Notes under the pieces: model-generated
Databases searched by the model: none
What the model was told of the DNA's origin: nothing
What the model saw: only the letters and a program-made list of their open reading frames with translations
In this document: positions 26,739 to 35,219 of the stretch, in pieces
Numbering within the stretch: position 1 is the first letter of the stretch
Layout of the letters: every line of letters begins with the position of its first letter
DNA from: Collimonas sp. OK412
GTDB lineage: Bacteria; Pseudomonadota; Gammaproteobacteria; Burkholderiales; Burkholderiaceae_D
NCBI RefSeq assembly: GCF_900112135.1
Contig: NZ_FOLC01000019.1
Span: 41,431 to 105,430 of the forward strand
Reading direction: 5' to 3'
Length of the DNA: 64,000 bases
Made by a program: the position numbers and the translations under genes

Positions 26739-27122
26739 ATGGATCGCTCAAGAAGGCAGATATGTTTACGCGCCGTCTATGGCATCGGGGCGCTTCTATC
26801 GGGGGCGGTCATCAACGCCCAGGGGCAGACAAAGAAGGTTGCAAAAGAAAGGGTCATAAAAATTCAGGCCAGAAAATTCGTCTATACACCGAACGAAATT
26901 GTCCTGAAAACGGGCGAGCCGGTAGTGCTGGAGTTCACCTCAGTGGATTTCGTGCATGGATTTAAGATACCAGACATGAATATCCGCGCCGACCTGCCGC
27001 CAGGCAAGGTCACCCAGGTCAGGCTGACACCTGACAAGGCCGGCGAATACGATTTTTTATGTGACAATTTCTGTGGCAGCGGCCATGAGGAAATGAGTGG
27101 AAAAATAACCGTAACAGGCTGA
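26739..27122 (+). CDS. Cupredoxin with CuA-like ligand set
   Basis: A 127-residue exported protein. The N-terminus (RSRRQICLRAVYGIGALLSG) looks like a Tat signal. The copper ligands resemble cytochrome oxidase subunit II: His in DFVHGFKIP, then CDNFCGSGHEEM, giving CxxxC, His and Met. It may therefore hold a dinuclear CuA site and exchange electrons with the cytochrome c of the same cluster. Three bases separate it from the phosphoesterase stop. Confidence 0.88.
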   Translation: MDRSRRQICLRAVYGIGALLSGAVINAQGQTKKVAKERVIKIQARKFVYTPNEIVLKTGEPVVLEFTSVDFVHGFKIPDMNIRADLPPGKVTQVRLTPDKAGEYDFLCDNFCGSGHEEMSGKITVTG

Positions 27123-27141
27123 TACGTTTCGGAGGCCTCAG

Positions 27142-27840
27142 ATGAACCAGCAGAAACCCGCAGGCGCGAAAGTCCAGATTTCGAAGAACGGCCCGTATAT
27201 CGTCTCGGGCGATGTACCTCTGAGCAAGGAGATCATCGGCGCAAACGAAGATGGCGAATCGGTAAAGTGGGAGCGGAAACAGGAATATCCGCCTCAGGGA
27301 CGATACGCGCTGTGCCGCTGCGGCCGCAGCGCGAACAAGCCATTTTGCGACGGCTCGCATACAAAAACCGGATTTGACGGAACCGAAACCGCGAGCCGCC
27401 AGCCGTATCTCGATCAGGCCAAGGTAATACGAGGCCCGACAATGTCATTGACGGACGTCGAGAGCTTGTGCGCGTTCGCGCGCTTTTGCGATCCACATGG
27501 AGGGGTATGGAATCTCGTCAGCACAACCGACAACCCTTCAGCGAGTAAACATTTCGCAAGCCAGGCCTGCGACTGCCCTTCGGGGCGGCTGGTGGCTTGG
27601 GACAACCAGACCGGCAAACCGATCGAGCCGATGCATGCGCCATCCATATGCCTGATCGAAGACCCCGCCAAGGAGTGTTCCGGGCCGCTATGGTTGCGTG
27701 GCGGAGTGCAGCTGATCGGGGGCGACGGTTTCGAATACGAAATACGCAATCGCGTGACCTTGTGCCGCTGCGGTGCGTCGCAGAACAAGCCTTTCTGCGA
27801 CGGTACGCACGTGTCGATCAGGTTCAGCGACAAGAACTGA
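27142..27840 (+). CDS. Double CDGSH iron-sulfur protein with Fer4_19-like middle domain
   Basis: A 232-residue protein with two complete CDGSH motifs, CRCGRSANKPFCDGSH near residue 58 and CRCGASQNKPFCDGTH near 210; each should bind a 2Fe-2S cluster through three Cys and one His. Between them, CAFARFCDPHGGVW and QACDCPSGRLVAWD fit the divergent 4Fe-4S mono-cluster domain often fused to CDGSH units. No signal peptide is seen, so it is probably cytoplasmic, unlike its operon neighbours. Ribosome binding site GGAGG. Confidence 0.9.
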   Translation: MNQQKPAGAKVQISKNGPYIVSGDVPLSKEIIGANEDGESVKWERKQEYPPQGRYALCRCGRSANKPFCDGSHTKTGFDGTETASRQPYLDQAKVIRGPTMSLTDVESLCAFARFCDPHGGVWNLVSTTDNPSASKHFASQACDCPSGRLVAWDNQTGKPIEPMHAPSICLIEDPAKECSGPLWLRGGVQLIGGDGFEYEIRNRVTLCRCGASQNKPFCDGTHVSIRFSDKN

Positions 27841-27889
27841 GCCGACAAATTGATCGCAGCGCTCGGTGGCGCAAGATGAGGTGCGGATC

Positions 27890-28477
27890 ATGTTTAATAG
27901 ATCAATGAGCGATAATGCCTCTCCCGGCAGGCGGACCGTTCTCGGTCGAGTGTTCCTTGTGCTCCCCCTTGTACTCGTCGCATTCGTCGCAATCACCGTC
28001 GGTCTTGCGGCAAGCAAGACCGTCAGGCAGCCCTACGAAACTCCTTTTTTTCACCTCTTCTTCAGCGATACCCTGCATATGAAGGCGTGGCTGATAACGG
28101 TTGCGTTGCTACTGGCATTGGGCCAGTTGCTGACGGCGTCGCGCATCTATGAAGTGCTGCGCTTCCCGCCGAAGGGGCGCTTTTACCATGTGGTGCATCG
28201 CTGGTCGGGGCGCGCAGCCATCCTGCTGACACTGCCAGTGGCCTACCACTGCATCTTCCTGCTCGGTTTCGGGACATATGATGCCCGTGCCTACATTCAC
28301 TCATTGCTGGGGTCGTTGCTCTACGGGACCGTTCTCGCAAAGGTTCTCATTGTCCGCTCAAACGGCTTTCGAGGCTGGGCGCTGCCACTTGCCGGAAGTG
28401 CACTGTTCTCCATTCTCCTGGGGTTGTGGCTTACATCGGCATTCTGGTACTTCAGTACCTTCGGGGTTGGCATATAG
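27890..28477 (+). CDS. DUF6529-like four-helix membrane protein
   Basis: A 195-residue inner-membrane protein with about five hydrophobic segments. Conserved-looking histidines lie at or near helix ends (FFHLFF, TLHMKAWLI, YHVVHRWSGRA, AYHCIFLLG, YIHSLLGSL). The spacing is reminiscent of haem-binding cytochrome b561-type proteins, although b-haem binding is only a suggestion. Start 27890 has GAGG nine bases upstream; GTG 27866 is an alternative. It closes the redox cluster and might be the quinone-side partner of the cytochrome c. Confidence 0.75.
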   Translation: MFNRSMSDNASPGRRTVLGRVFLVLPLVLVAFVAITVGLAASKTVRQPYETPFFHLFFSDTLHMKAWLITVALLLALGQLLTASRIYEVLRFPPKGRFYHVVHRWSGRAAILLTLPVAYHCIFLLGFGTYDARAYIHSLLGSLLYGTVLAKVLIVRSNGFRGWALPLAGSALFSILLGLWLTSAFWYFSTFGVGI

Positions 28478-28517
28478 CATATCCAACCATCAGGCTCCAC
28501 GGAGTTCTTTCAGGAAA

Positions 28518-28619
28518 AGGTTGCTAACAAGCCAGTCTGGAGAGTCAATGCGGTGCGCAATCTTCAACCATCCGGCTGTCGATCCTGCGCTTCGCCATTC
28601 GACTAGTCATTAGCAACCA
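28518..28619. repeat. Inverted repeat between the redox cluster and the GST gene
   Basis: GGTTGCTAAC near 28518 and TTAGCAACC near 28611 are inverted copies about 80 bases apart. They may form a long stem at the end of the redox-cluster transcript or be an operator for the GST gene. No T tract follows. Confidence 0.3.
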
Positions 28620-28642
28620 ATCTAAACCTGAAAGGAAATATC

Positions 28643-29275
28643 ATGATGAAACTCTATGGATTTGCCGCCACCCGCTCAATTCGCGCGCTGTGGGCATTAA
28701 ATGAACTCGGTGCCGAGTTCGAATTTGTACCGGTCAACATCTTGGCTGGAGAACATCGTCATCCCGAGTTCCTCCGCATCAACCCCGCCGGCAAGGTGCC
28801 TGTGCTCGTCGATGGCGACATGGTCCTCACCGAATCAGCAGCGATTGTCATGTACCTGGCTGAAAAATACCCGGATAAAGGGCTGCTTCCTGCTGACCGC
28901 GAGCAGTTGGGCCAAGCGTATCGCTGGGTGATGTTTGCCATGACGGAACTGGAACAGCCGTTGTGGCGTATCACGCGCCATTCCTGGTTATATCCGGAAG
29001 ACAAGCGGATTCCTGAAGAAATTCCCATCGCGAGCCAGGAATTCATTGCCATGGCGACCATATTGGATAATCACATGGCAGGACGGCAGTTCATCGTTGG
29101 CGACACCATTACTATAGCCGATTGCGTGACCGCGTACCTGATGGATTGGGCCAATGAATATCATCTGATCAATGAACACCCGCGACTGCGCACTTATCTG
29201 GATAGAATGTATGCCCGCCCCACTGCTCCCCTGCGGATTGCCGAGGCGTTTGCCAATCTTCAACTGAAAAATTGA
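28643..29275 (+). CDS. Glutathione S-transferase
   Basis: A 210-residue cytosolic GST. The thioredoxin-like domain starts KLYGFAATRSIRALWALNEL, with a serine in ATRSIRA as the likely catalytic residue, the GSH-binding NPAGKVPVL cis-Pro loop, and LTESAAIVMYLAEKYP. The C-terminal helical domain includes GDTITIADCVTAYLMDW, the usual N-capping box. The first of two adjacent ATGs has AAGGA eight bases upstream. The physiological substrate is unknown. It is followed closely by the FUSC gene. Confidence 0.92.
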   Translation: MMKLYGFAATRSIRALWALNELGAEFEFVPVNILAGEHRHPEFLRINPAGKVPVLVDGDMVLTESAAIVMYLAEKYPDKGLLPADREQLGQAYRWVMFAMTELEQPLWRITRHSWLYPEDKRIPEEIPIASQEFIAMATILDNHMAGRQFIVGDTITIADCVTAYLMDWANEYHLINEHPRLRTYLDRMYARPTAPLRIAEAFANLQLKN

Positions 29276-29287
29276 CATGAAAACCTA

Positions 29288-30700
29288 TTGGATCGATCTG
29301 TGACCTTTCCAGCCTTGGCGCGACGCATGCCTAATGCGGCGACTGTCTTCCGTGCATTGCGGGAAGCCGTAGTGACCATGCTCGCCGCCATTGCCACCTT
29401 GCTGTGCGCACTGGCGATTGACCCGGAACCGGGTCCTGCGGTGCTGGCGGTGGTGCTCTGCATTTCACTTTCGCGCAGCCAGCTGGATCGCGACCGCCGC
29501 GGCAGGATCGAAGCAGCCATCGTACTCCCGGCTGTCGGCCTCGTCGCAGTCGGTGTCGGCATGTTATTGCGGGTCGCCCCATGGATCGGCGCACTCGTCT
29601 TTATTGCAGGCATGTTTCTGTCGATCTGGTTGCGTCGATTCAGCCCCATGGCGCGCCGCGCCGGCTCTCTCATCGCACTGCCCTTCGTCGCGTTGCTCAG
29701 CGCGCCGTATATCCCGGCAACGCGGGTGACCCCTGCCTTGGCGGCATTGATGCCCGTGATCGTCGCATTGCTCGCCCTGCTGTGGGTAGGCGCATTGCAC
29801 GCGCTCGCCCGCCGCGCTGGCTTTCTGGCATCAGCACTGGTGCCGGAATATCCGCTGCCGGTACCAGCACGTGCCAGTTCGTCAAGGCCGGCAGCTTCCA
29901 CCAGGATGGCAATCCAGATGGCCGCGGCGCTTGCAGCATCGTTTGTGATTGGTTATGTCTTCTTTAGCGAACGCTGGTCGTGGATCGTCCTCACCGCCTT
30001 CATCGTCAACAGCGGCAATCGCGGCCGGCTGGACGTTGCCTACAAGAGTGTGCTGCGCGTACTGGGAGCGGCGGCAGGCACCATCATTGCCTTGTCGCTC
30101 AGCATGCAAAGCGGATCCCACGACCAGATCACCGCGGTGCAGATCCTCGTCGCGATCTTTCTTGGAGTATGGCTGCGGCCGCTGGGTTACGCATGGTGGG
30201 CGCTGTTCGTCACCATCGCGCTGGCACTGTTGCAAGGCTTCGCAGGCTCGCCGGCGCCGCACATGCTGTGGCCGCGCCTGGAGGAAATCATGATCGGCGC
30301 GATCATAGGCGTCGCCGCTGCCTGGTTCGTACTGCCGGTACGGTCGACCGCCGCACTGCGGCGACGCCTGGCAGATGCATTGGCAGCCCTTGCAGACGCC
30401 CTAGATCCCGCGGTTGCCATTCGCACTTCCGAGGGCTTCGCTGTCGCAGTCGCAGGGGTGGAACAGATGCGTCCGGCGTTCCGTGCAAGCCGTTTCGTGA
30501 CGCGACGCTTCCAGCCGATGCAGCCTGCGGACTGGGTGGACATACTGATGGCGTGCAAGGCCCGTGCGATCGCACTGATCGACAAGGGCGAGACACCGGG
30601 CAGCGTGCGCCGAGCTGTCGGCACCGCACGCAAATCCATGCATGAGCCCCGGAATATCCTGCCGGCCTTGCAGGATTTGCATCGTTCGATGACAGAGTAG
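29288..30700 (+). CDS. FUSC/DUF2955-like aromatic-acid exporter type membrane protein
   Basis: A membrane protein of up to 470 residues with two blocks of about five helices, the FUSC (fusaric acid resistance) layout. The first block covers VTMLAAIATLLCALAI to LLSAPYIPATRV, the second AAALAASFVIGYVFFSERWS to IGVAAAWFVLPVRS, and a soluble C-terminal helical tail follows. Homologues export aromatic carboxylates. The frame opens with TTG at 29288, while GTG 29300 and ATG 29327 are alternatives; none has a clear ribosome binding site. No AaeA-type partner is adjacent. Confidence 0.82.
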   Translation: MDRSVTFPALARRMPNAATVFRALREAVVTMLAAIATLLCALAIDPEPGPAVLAVVLCISLSRSQLDRDRRGRIEAAIVLPAVGLVAVGVGMLLRVAPWIGALVFIAGMFLSIWLRRFSPMARRAGSLIALPFVALLSAPYIPATRVTPALAALMPVIVALLALLWVGALHALARRAGFLASALVPEYPLPVPARASSSRPAASTRMAIQMAAALAASFVIGYVFFSERWSWIVLTAFIVNSGNRGRLDVAYKSVLRVLGAAAGTIIALSLSMQSGSHDQITAVQILVAIFLGVWLRPLGYAWWALFVTIALALLQGFAGSPAPHMLWPRLEEIMIGAIIGVAAAWFVLPVRSTAALRRRLADALAALADALDPAVAIRTSEGFAVAVAGVEQMRPAFRASRFVTRRFQPMQPADWVDILMACKARAIALIDKGETPGSVRRAVGTARKSMHEPRNILPALQDLHRSMTE

Positions 30701-30735
30701 TTTCACGACGTCATCGTACTCGCCATCGAAGTAAT

Positions 30736-31527
30736 TCAGCGCAGAAAGCCGAGCACCGCCTCCATGAACTCGGCGGGATATTCCACGTTCGACAAGTGAA
30801 CCGCCGGCAGGACAACCAGCTTTGCGCCGGGCACCGTAGCCGCGATCAGCTCACTGTGGCTGGCGGCAGTCACAGTGTCGTACTGGCCGGCGATCACCAG
30901 CGTCGGCCGCGAGACCAGCACAATTGTGCGACGGAGATCCGCATCGCGCACTGCCGCGAACAAGCCAGCCAGGCCTTGCCTGTCTATCGCCTGCAGCATG
31001 GTGCGAAACCCCTCGACGACGGGGTCCTTCGCCGCAAGCATATGTGCAGGAAACCAGTTACCCAGGAACATTTCGGCGGTCTCCGCCATGTCCGGCGCCT
31101 GCCGCACGGCGGCAATCCGTTCATCAAACTGCTTTGCCGGTCCAAGATAGGACGAGGTGTTGCTCAGGACCAGGCGGTCGATCCGCTCGGGAGCGTGAAC
31201 GCCAAGCCATTGCCCGACGAAGCCGCCCAGCGACAGGCCGAGAAAGTGCGCCCGTTCAATGCCGAGCGCATCGAGCAGCTCGATCACGTCGCGGCCAAGT
31301 CGGTCGAGCGAGTAGGCGCCGGCCGGAACGCTTGATCCCCCATGGCCGCGGAAGTCATAGCGCAAAACGCGGAAATGCGCGGACAGGCCGTCGACCTGCG
31401 CGTCCCACATCCGCAGCGTGGTGCCGATGGAGTTGGACAGCACCAGCACCGGCTTGCCGGCGTCGCCGTCGATGCGATAAGCGATGCGGGCGCCGTCGCC
31501 GGCGCTGACAAAATTCAGTTCATTCAT
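30736..31527 (-). CDS. pcaD: 3-oxoadipate enol-lactonase
   Basis: A 263-residue alpha/beta hydrolase of the beta-ketoadipate pathway that opens 3-oxoadipate enol-lactone. Motifs: LSNSIGTTLRMWDAQVDGL, the oxyanion region YDFRGHGGSS, nucleophile elbow GLSLGGFVGQW, acid in AGQYDTVTA and the final histidine in LPAVHLSNVEYP. The LSNSLGTTL-like opening is typical of PcaD. Start 31527 (MNELNF) is chosen over the TTG-started extension. It is divergent from a LysR regulator. Other pca genes are not adjacent, but a pcaC remnant lies at 47843. Confidence 0.82.
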   Translation of the reverse strand: MNELNFVSAGDGARIAYRIDGDAGKPVLVLSNSIGTTLRMWDAQVDGLSAHFRVLRYDFRGHGGSSVPAGAYSLDRLGRDVIELLDALGIERAHFLGLSLGGFVGQWLGVHAPERIDRLVLSNTSSYLGPAKQFDERIAAVRQAPDMAETAEMFLGNWFPAHMLAAKDPVVEGFRTMLQAIDRQGLAGLFAAVRDADLRRTIVLVSRPTLVIAGQYDTVTAASHSELIAATVPGAKLVVLPAVHLSNVEYPAEFMEAVLGFLR

Positions 31528-31632
31528 GATGGAAACACCTTCCTTGTTGATTGATGAATGAAGCAAATTCTAGCTGCGGCACAATTTGTATGATATTACA
31601 AAGATATGATGATCTCTGTAGGAAAAAATGAC

Positions 31633-32577
31633 ATGTCAGATTTCACCTTGCACGACCTGCAGTGCTTCGACGCCGTGGTCCGCTCCGGCGGCTTTCAGCC
31701 TGCTGCGGCCATGCTGCATCGCTCGCACCCGGCGGTGTTCGCCGCCGTCGCCAAGCTGGAACGGCAACTCGACCTTGTCCTGCTGGATCGCAGCGGCTAT
31801 CGCGTGCATCCTACCGAGGCGGGGCTATCGTTCCATCGGCGGGCGCAATCGCTGCTGCGCGAACTGGACGGCTTGCGCATCCATGCCGCCCAGCTGTCGA
31901 TGGGCGAGGAAAGCGATATCCATGTGGTGATCGGCGACCTGTGCCCGCGCCCGCAGGCGCTGGGGATGCTCGGACGGTTCTTCGCCCAGTGTCCTGGCAC
32001 GCGCCTGCACCTGCACTTCGAAGCGGTGGGTGGCCCGTGGGAGCGGCTATTCGACGGTGACGCCGATTTGATTCTGCACTGGATCGACAAGAGCGACCCG
32101 CGCGTGGAATGGGTTGACCTGTGCAAGGTGCCGTTCATTCCCGTCGTGGCGCCGGGCTTTCTGCCAGAGCGCACCAAGCGCCCCATTACGCCGGACCGGA
32201 TGCACGCTTTCACCCAATGCATCATGCGCGACACTGCCCGCCATTCACCGCAACAAGACTACTTCATGATCGAAGGCGCGCCTCAATGCATGGTTGCCGA
32301 CCAGGGCATGAAGAAGGAAATCATCCTGCAGGGCCTCGGATGGGGCCACATGCCCCGCTTCCTGATCGAAGACGAGCTGCACGACGGCCGGCTGCAATCG
32401 ATTGCCGGCCGCCATCTGCCAGGCCGTATCGAGGAACTGGCGGTGGCGCGCCGCCGCGACCGGCCGCACGGGCCGGTCGCGAACCGCTTGTGGGACCATA
32501 TCCAGCAAGAGGCGCCACAATTGCGCCGCGCGCTCGAACCTCGGAAACCGGCCATTGGACCGGAGCCGATTGCTTAA
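31633..32577 (+). CDS. LysR family transcriptional regulator
   Basis: A 314-residue regulator. The winged helix is FTLHDLQCFDAVVRSGGFQP with AAMLHRSHPAVFAAVAKLER, and the effector domain follows from about residue 90 (DIHVVIGDLCPRPQALGML). Start 31633 has AGGA nine bases upstream. The divergent pcaD-like gene, about 105 bases away, is the probable target. LysR control of aromatic-degradation genes by a pathway intermediate is common; the inducer here is unknown. Confidence 0.93.
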   Translation: MSDFTLHDLQCFDAVVRSGGFQPAAAMLHRSHPAVFAAVAKLERQLDLVLLDRSGYRVHPTEAGLSFHRRAQSLLRELDGLRIHAAQLSMGEESDIHVVIGDLCPRPQALGMLGRFFAQCPGTRLHLHFEAVGGPWERLFDGDADLILHWIDKSDPRVEWVDLCKVPFIPVVAPGFLPERTKRPITPDRMHAFTQCIMRDTARHSPQQDYFMIEGAPQCMVADQGMKKEIILQGLGWGHMPRFLIEDELHDGRLQSIAGRHLPGRIEELAVARRRDRPHGPVANRLWDHIQQEAPQLRRALEPRKPAIGPEPIA

Positions 32578-32870
32578 GCGTAAGGCGTGCTCGCCATTGC
32601 CGCTTTTAACCCGATGCTTCCCTTATCGACAATAGCGAGAAAGGCGGCTTCCGCTTCCTTTGCATCTCGCTTCTGCCGAAAAGTCCGATGAGCCTGGATA
32701 AGGGCCACAGCCCATATTGCCAGGAGCACGTCGGCCGCCACGCAGAGAATACGCTGCGTAGCGGTCGACACAGGGCCTTCGATGCTGATCCGTCCCGATG
32801 CCTGCGTCGCCTGGGCTGGCGACGAGGACAGCATGGACGGATTGAAGGAAGCGCTCCGGCGCTGGTTCAT
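32574..32870 (-). CDS. Possible small single-span membrane protein
   Basis: 98 residues (MNQRRSASFNPSMLSSSPAQ...), with one hydrophobic segment (ILCVAADVLLAIWAVALIQ) followed by a basic, helical tail. The stop overlaps the end of the LysR gene. No strong ribosome binding site and no family. It could be real or a chance frame in GC-rich DNA. Confidence 0.35.
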   Translation of the reverse strand: MNQRRSASFNPSMLSSSPAQATQASGRISIEGPVSTATQRILCVAADVLLAIWAVALIQAHRTFRQKRDAKEAEAAFLAIVDKGSIGLKAAMASTPYA

Positions 32871-32889
32871 CCCGGCGCCGGCCTGACCT

Positions 32890-35160
32890 TTACTGCCCCA
32901 GCCTGACCACATTGGCCGCCGAGTTCGCGCTGTTGCCGTACTGATTGATGACGTGCGTGATTTCCCCCACGCCGCCCAGCGACACGGTCGTCATGTCGTG
33001 GATCATCGCCCCGTTCAGGCCGGCTGCAGGCACTTCAATGGCGCTGCCGAGTTTTACGCTGTTGTTGCTGCTGAAATAGCAGTAGATGCCCAGGCCCCAC
33101 GCCTGGTGGCTGGTCACCGAGTCCGCCACCTTATAGGATGCATAGCCGTTCTTGCTGCCGTTCATCCAGCTGCTTTGGTTAGGCACATCGTAGGGCAGCT
33201 CGCTCTGGTAAAAATAGACGCGGCCGCCGTTGCCGTTCCATAAGGTCTGGTATTGATGGAAATGTTCGACAAACAGGCCGTAGATGGTGACGTTGGCGCC
33301 GTTCACGATCAGGCCGCTGGTGGTCGTGTTGGTGGTCCAGCCGACGCCGTTGCCGTGGTCGGCGCGCCAGATCCAGAAGTGGTCGCCGATGACGTCGCTG
33401 CTGTTGATTTTCAGGCTGACGGCGGCTTTGCCTACGGCCGCGCCGCCGACCCTGAAGAACAGGTCATGCAGCGAGGTCGGATTGGCCGCATGGCCGGCCG
33501 TGCTTCCCGAGGGGCCGACTTCCAGCAAGATCGGCGAACTTACCGGGCCGGCGTCGAACAAGATGCCGGCGATCTTGACGCCATCGACATCGGCTACCGA
33601 CATCGCCGCCACGCCGTTGTCCGGCGTCAGCGTGGCAAGGCCGAGGCCTAGCACGACCGTGTTGGCGCGGGTCACGCGCAACGTATCGTTGAGGTGGTAG
33701 ACGCCGGGGGTCAGTATCAGGTTCTTGCCCTGGCTAAGCGCGGCGTTGATGGTGGCGGCGGTATCGGTCCCCTCCTTCGCCACATAAAACTCGCTGATGG
33801 CGATCGCCTGGCCCGGCGCCGCTGCGCTGGCCCAGGTGGCGCCGTGGCCGTTGCTGCCCAGCGCCGGGACAAAAACGCTGTATTTGCCGCTGGCGTCGAT
33901 CGTCAGGAATGGCTTTTCCCGGACCACAGGGGTAGTCGCCAGGATCGTATCGGGCGGATTCGGCCAGGTGACGCCGCCGGGTGCGCCATCAACGCCCGCG
34001 AACACCATGTTCCAGTTGGAGCCGCTCCAGCTGCCGATCTGGGAATTCCGGGTAAACCATTGCTGCTGGCCGCCGGACTGCACCTGGCCGTCGATCTTGG
34101 AATCGGCGAGGAAACCGCCGCTGGACCAGCCGCCGTCGTCCAGCGCCAGGTTGCCGCGGATATGCATGCGGCGCAACGGCGAGCCTTGGGAGACCGCCCA
34201 GCGGTCCAGGCCGCCGGACGGATTGACCGCCATGTTTTCAGCGCCGCGCCAGAAATTCTGCGTCGCATTGCCCTGGAACCAGTCGGCTTCGGCATGCACC
34301 GCGCCGGTGATGTTGACATCGTCAGGAGAATTGCCCAGGCCCAGCACCTGGGTGTAGAAACCAACATTCACGTCGACGCTGTATGAACCAGGCTTGAACA
34401 AGAGCGCATAACGTGCGGCGCCGAACTGGTTGCTCTGCTGCTGGTTGAAGACCGTATTCAGTTTCCCCTGGATAGCCGAGCTCGGCATGGACGGATCAAA
34501 GATCAGCACATTGGGGCCGAAATCCGGCGCCGCGGCGGCGCTGCCTATCGCGAACCAGTTGAAATTGCCGACCGCCCCACCGCTGCCCGCGCTATCCATG
34601 AACAGCTGGACGACATGCGGGCCTGCGCTCAGGGTGATGCCGGCCGACACCGTTTGCCAGTTCTGCCAGCCCTGGGTATCGGGAACCGTGAACTGGGAGG
34701 TCGCAGGCGCGCCGTCGACATTGAAATGGAAAGTGCCGCCCTGCCCGAGGCTGGCCACCCGCACCTGCGCCGTATAGCTGCCGGCGGCCGTTACATTGAC
34801 GGTGTAGTTGAGCCATTCGCCCGCCGTGGTCCAGCCGACATCGTAGCCGGCGCCGGCATCGGTGGACGCTTCGATCGCCACCCCTTCGGCGCTGCGGTAC
34901 TGGCCGCCCTGGTTGGTGTTGGCGGCGTTGAAGTAACCGACGCTCTGTCCGCCGCTATCGAAATTTTCAGCCTGGACGGTTCCCGGCAGCTGCCATGCGG
35001 TTCCACCGTAAGGCGTGCCGGCGGCTGCCGCGAGTTTCGCAGCGCTGGCGGCCGAGCTGGAAGCGGATGTCGCGCCGTCGCCGCAAGCGCTCAGGATGCA
35101 GGCGCTTGCAAGGGCCAGCGTAATGCTTTTGAATAAATATGCAACGGGGGCATTCTCCAA
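32890..35160 (-). CDS. Secreted lipoprotein with CBM6 and beta-helix domain (polysaccharide-active)
   Basis: 756 residues. A lipoprotein signal (ALASACILSAC) is followed by a Ser/Ala linker, a CBM6 module (about 55-190: VQAENFDSGG, GVAIEASTDAGAGYDVGWT, GEWLNYTVN) and a right-handed beta-helix of about 500 residues resembling GH55-type and pectate-lyase-superfamily proteins (GVYHLNDTLRVTRANTVVLG). The start is TTG 35160: AGGAG lies five to six bases upstream, while no ATG exists before the lipobox. It follows an alginate-lyase-like gene by 59 bases on the same strand, so both likely attack one polysaccharide. Exact activity unknown. Confidence 0.8.
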   Translation of the reverse strand: MENAPVAYLFKSITLALASACILSACGDGATSASSSAASAAKLAAAAGTPYGGTAWQLPGTVQAENFDSGGQSVGYFNAANTNQGGQYRSAEGVAIEASTDAGAGYDVGWTTAGEWLNYTVNVTAAGSYTAQVRVASLGQGGTFHFNVDGAPATSQFTVPDTQGWQNWQTVSAGITLSAGPHVVQLFMDSAGSGGAVGNFNWFAIGSAAAAPDFGPNVLIFDPSMPSSAIQGKLNTVFNQQQSNQFGAARYALLFKPGSYSVDVNVGFYTQVLGLGNSPDDVNITGAVHAEADWFQGNATQNFWRGAENMAVNPSGGLDRWAVSQGSPLRRMHIRGNLALDDGGWSSGGFLADSKIDGQVQSGGQQQWFTRNSQIGSWSGSNWNMVFAGVDGAPGGVTWPNPPDTILATTPVVREKPFLTIDASGKYSVFVPALGSNGHGATWASAAAPGQAIAISEFYVAKEGTDTAATINAALSQGKNLILTPGVYHLNDTLRVTRANTVVLGLGLATLTPDNGVAAMSVADVDGVKIAGILFDAGPVSSPILLEVGPSGSTAGHAANPTSLHDLFFRVGGAAVGKAAVSLKINSSDVIGDHFWIWRADHGNGVGWTTNTTTSGLIVNGANVTIYGLFVEHFHQYQTLWNGNGGRVYFYQSELPYDVPNQSSWMNGSKNGYASYKVADSVTSHQAWGLGIYCYFSSNNSVKLGSAIEVPAAGLNGAMIHDMTTVSLGGVGEITHVINQYGNSANSAANVVRLGQ

Positions 35161-35219
35161 AATATTCTCCTGTTGGATTTTCTTCGGTATCTGGTTGCGG
35201 CCGGGGGCCGGCAATGGAT

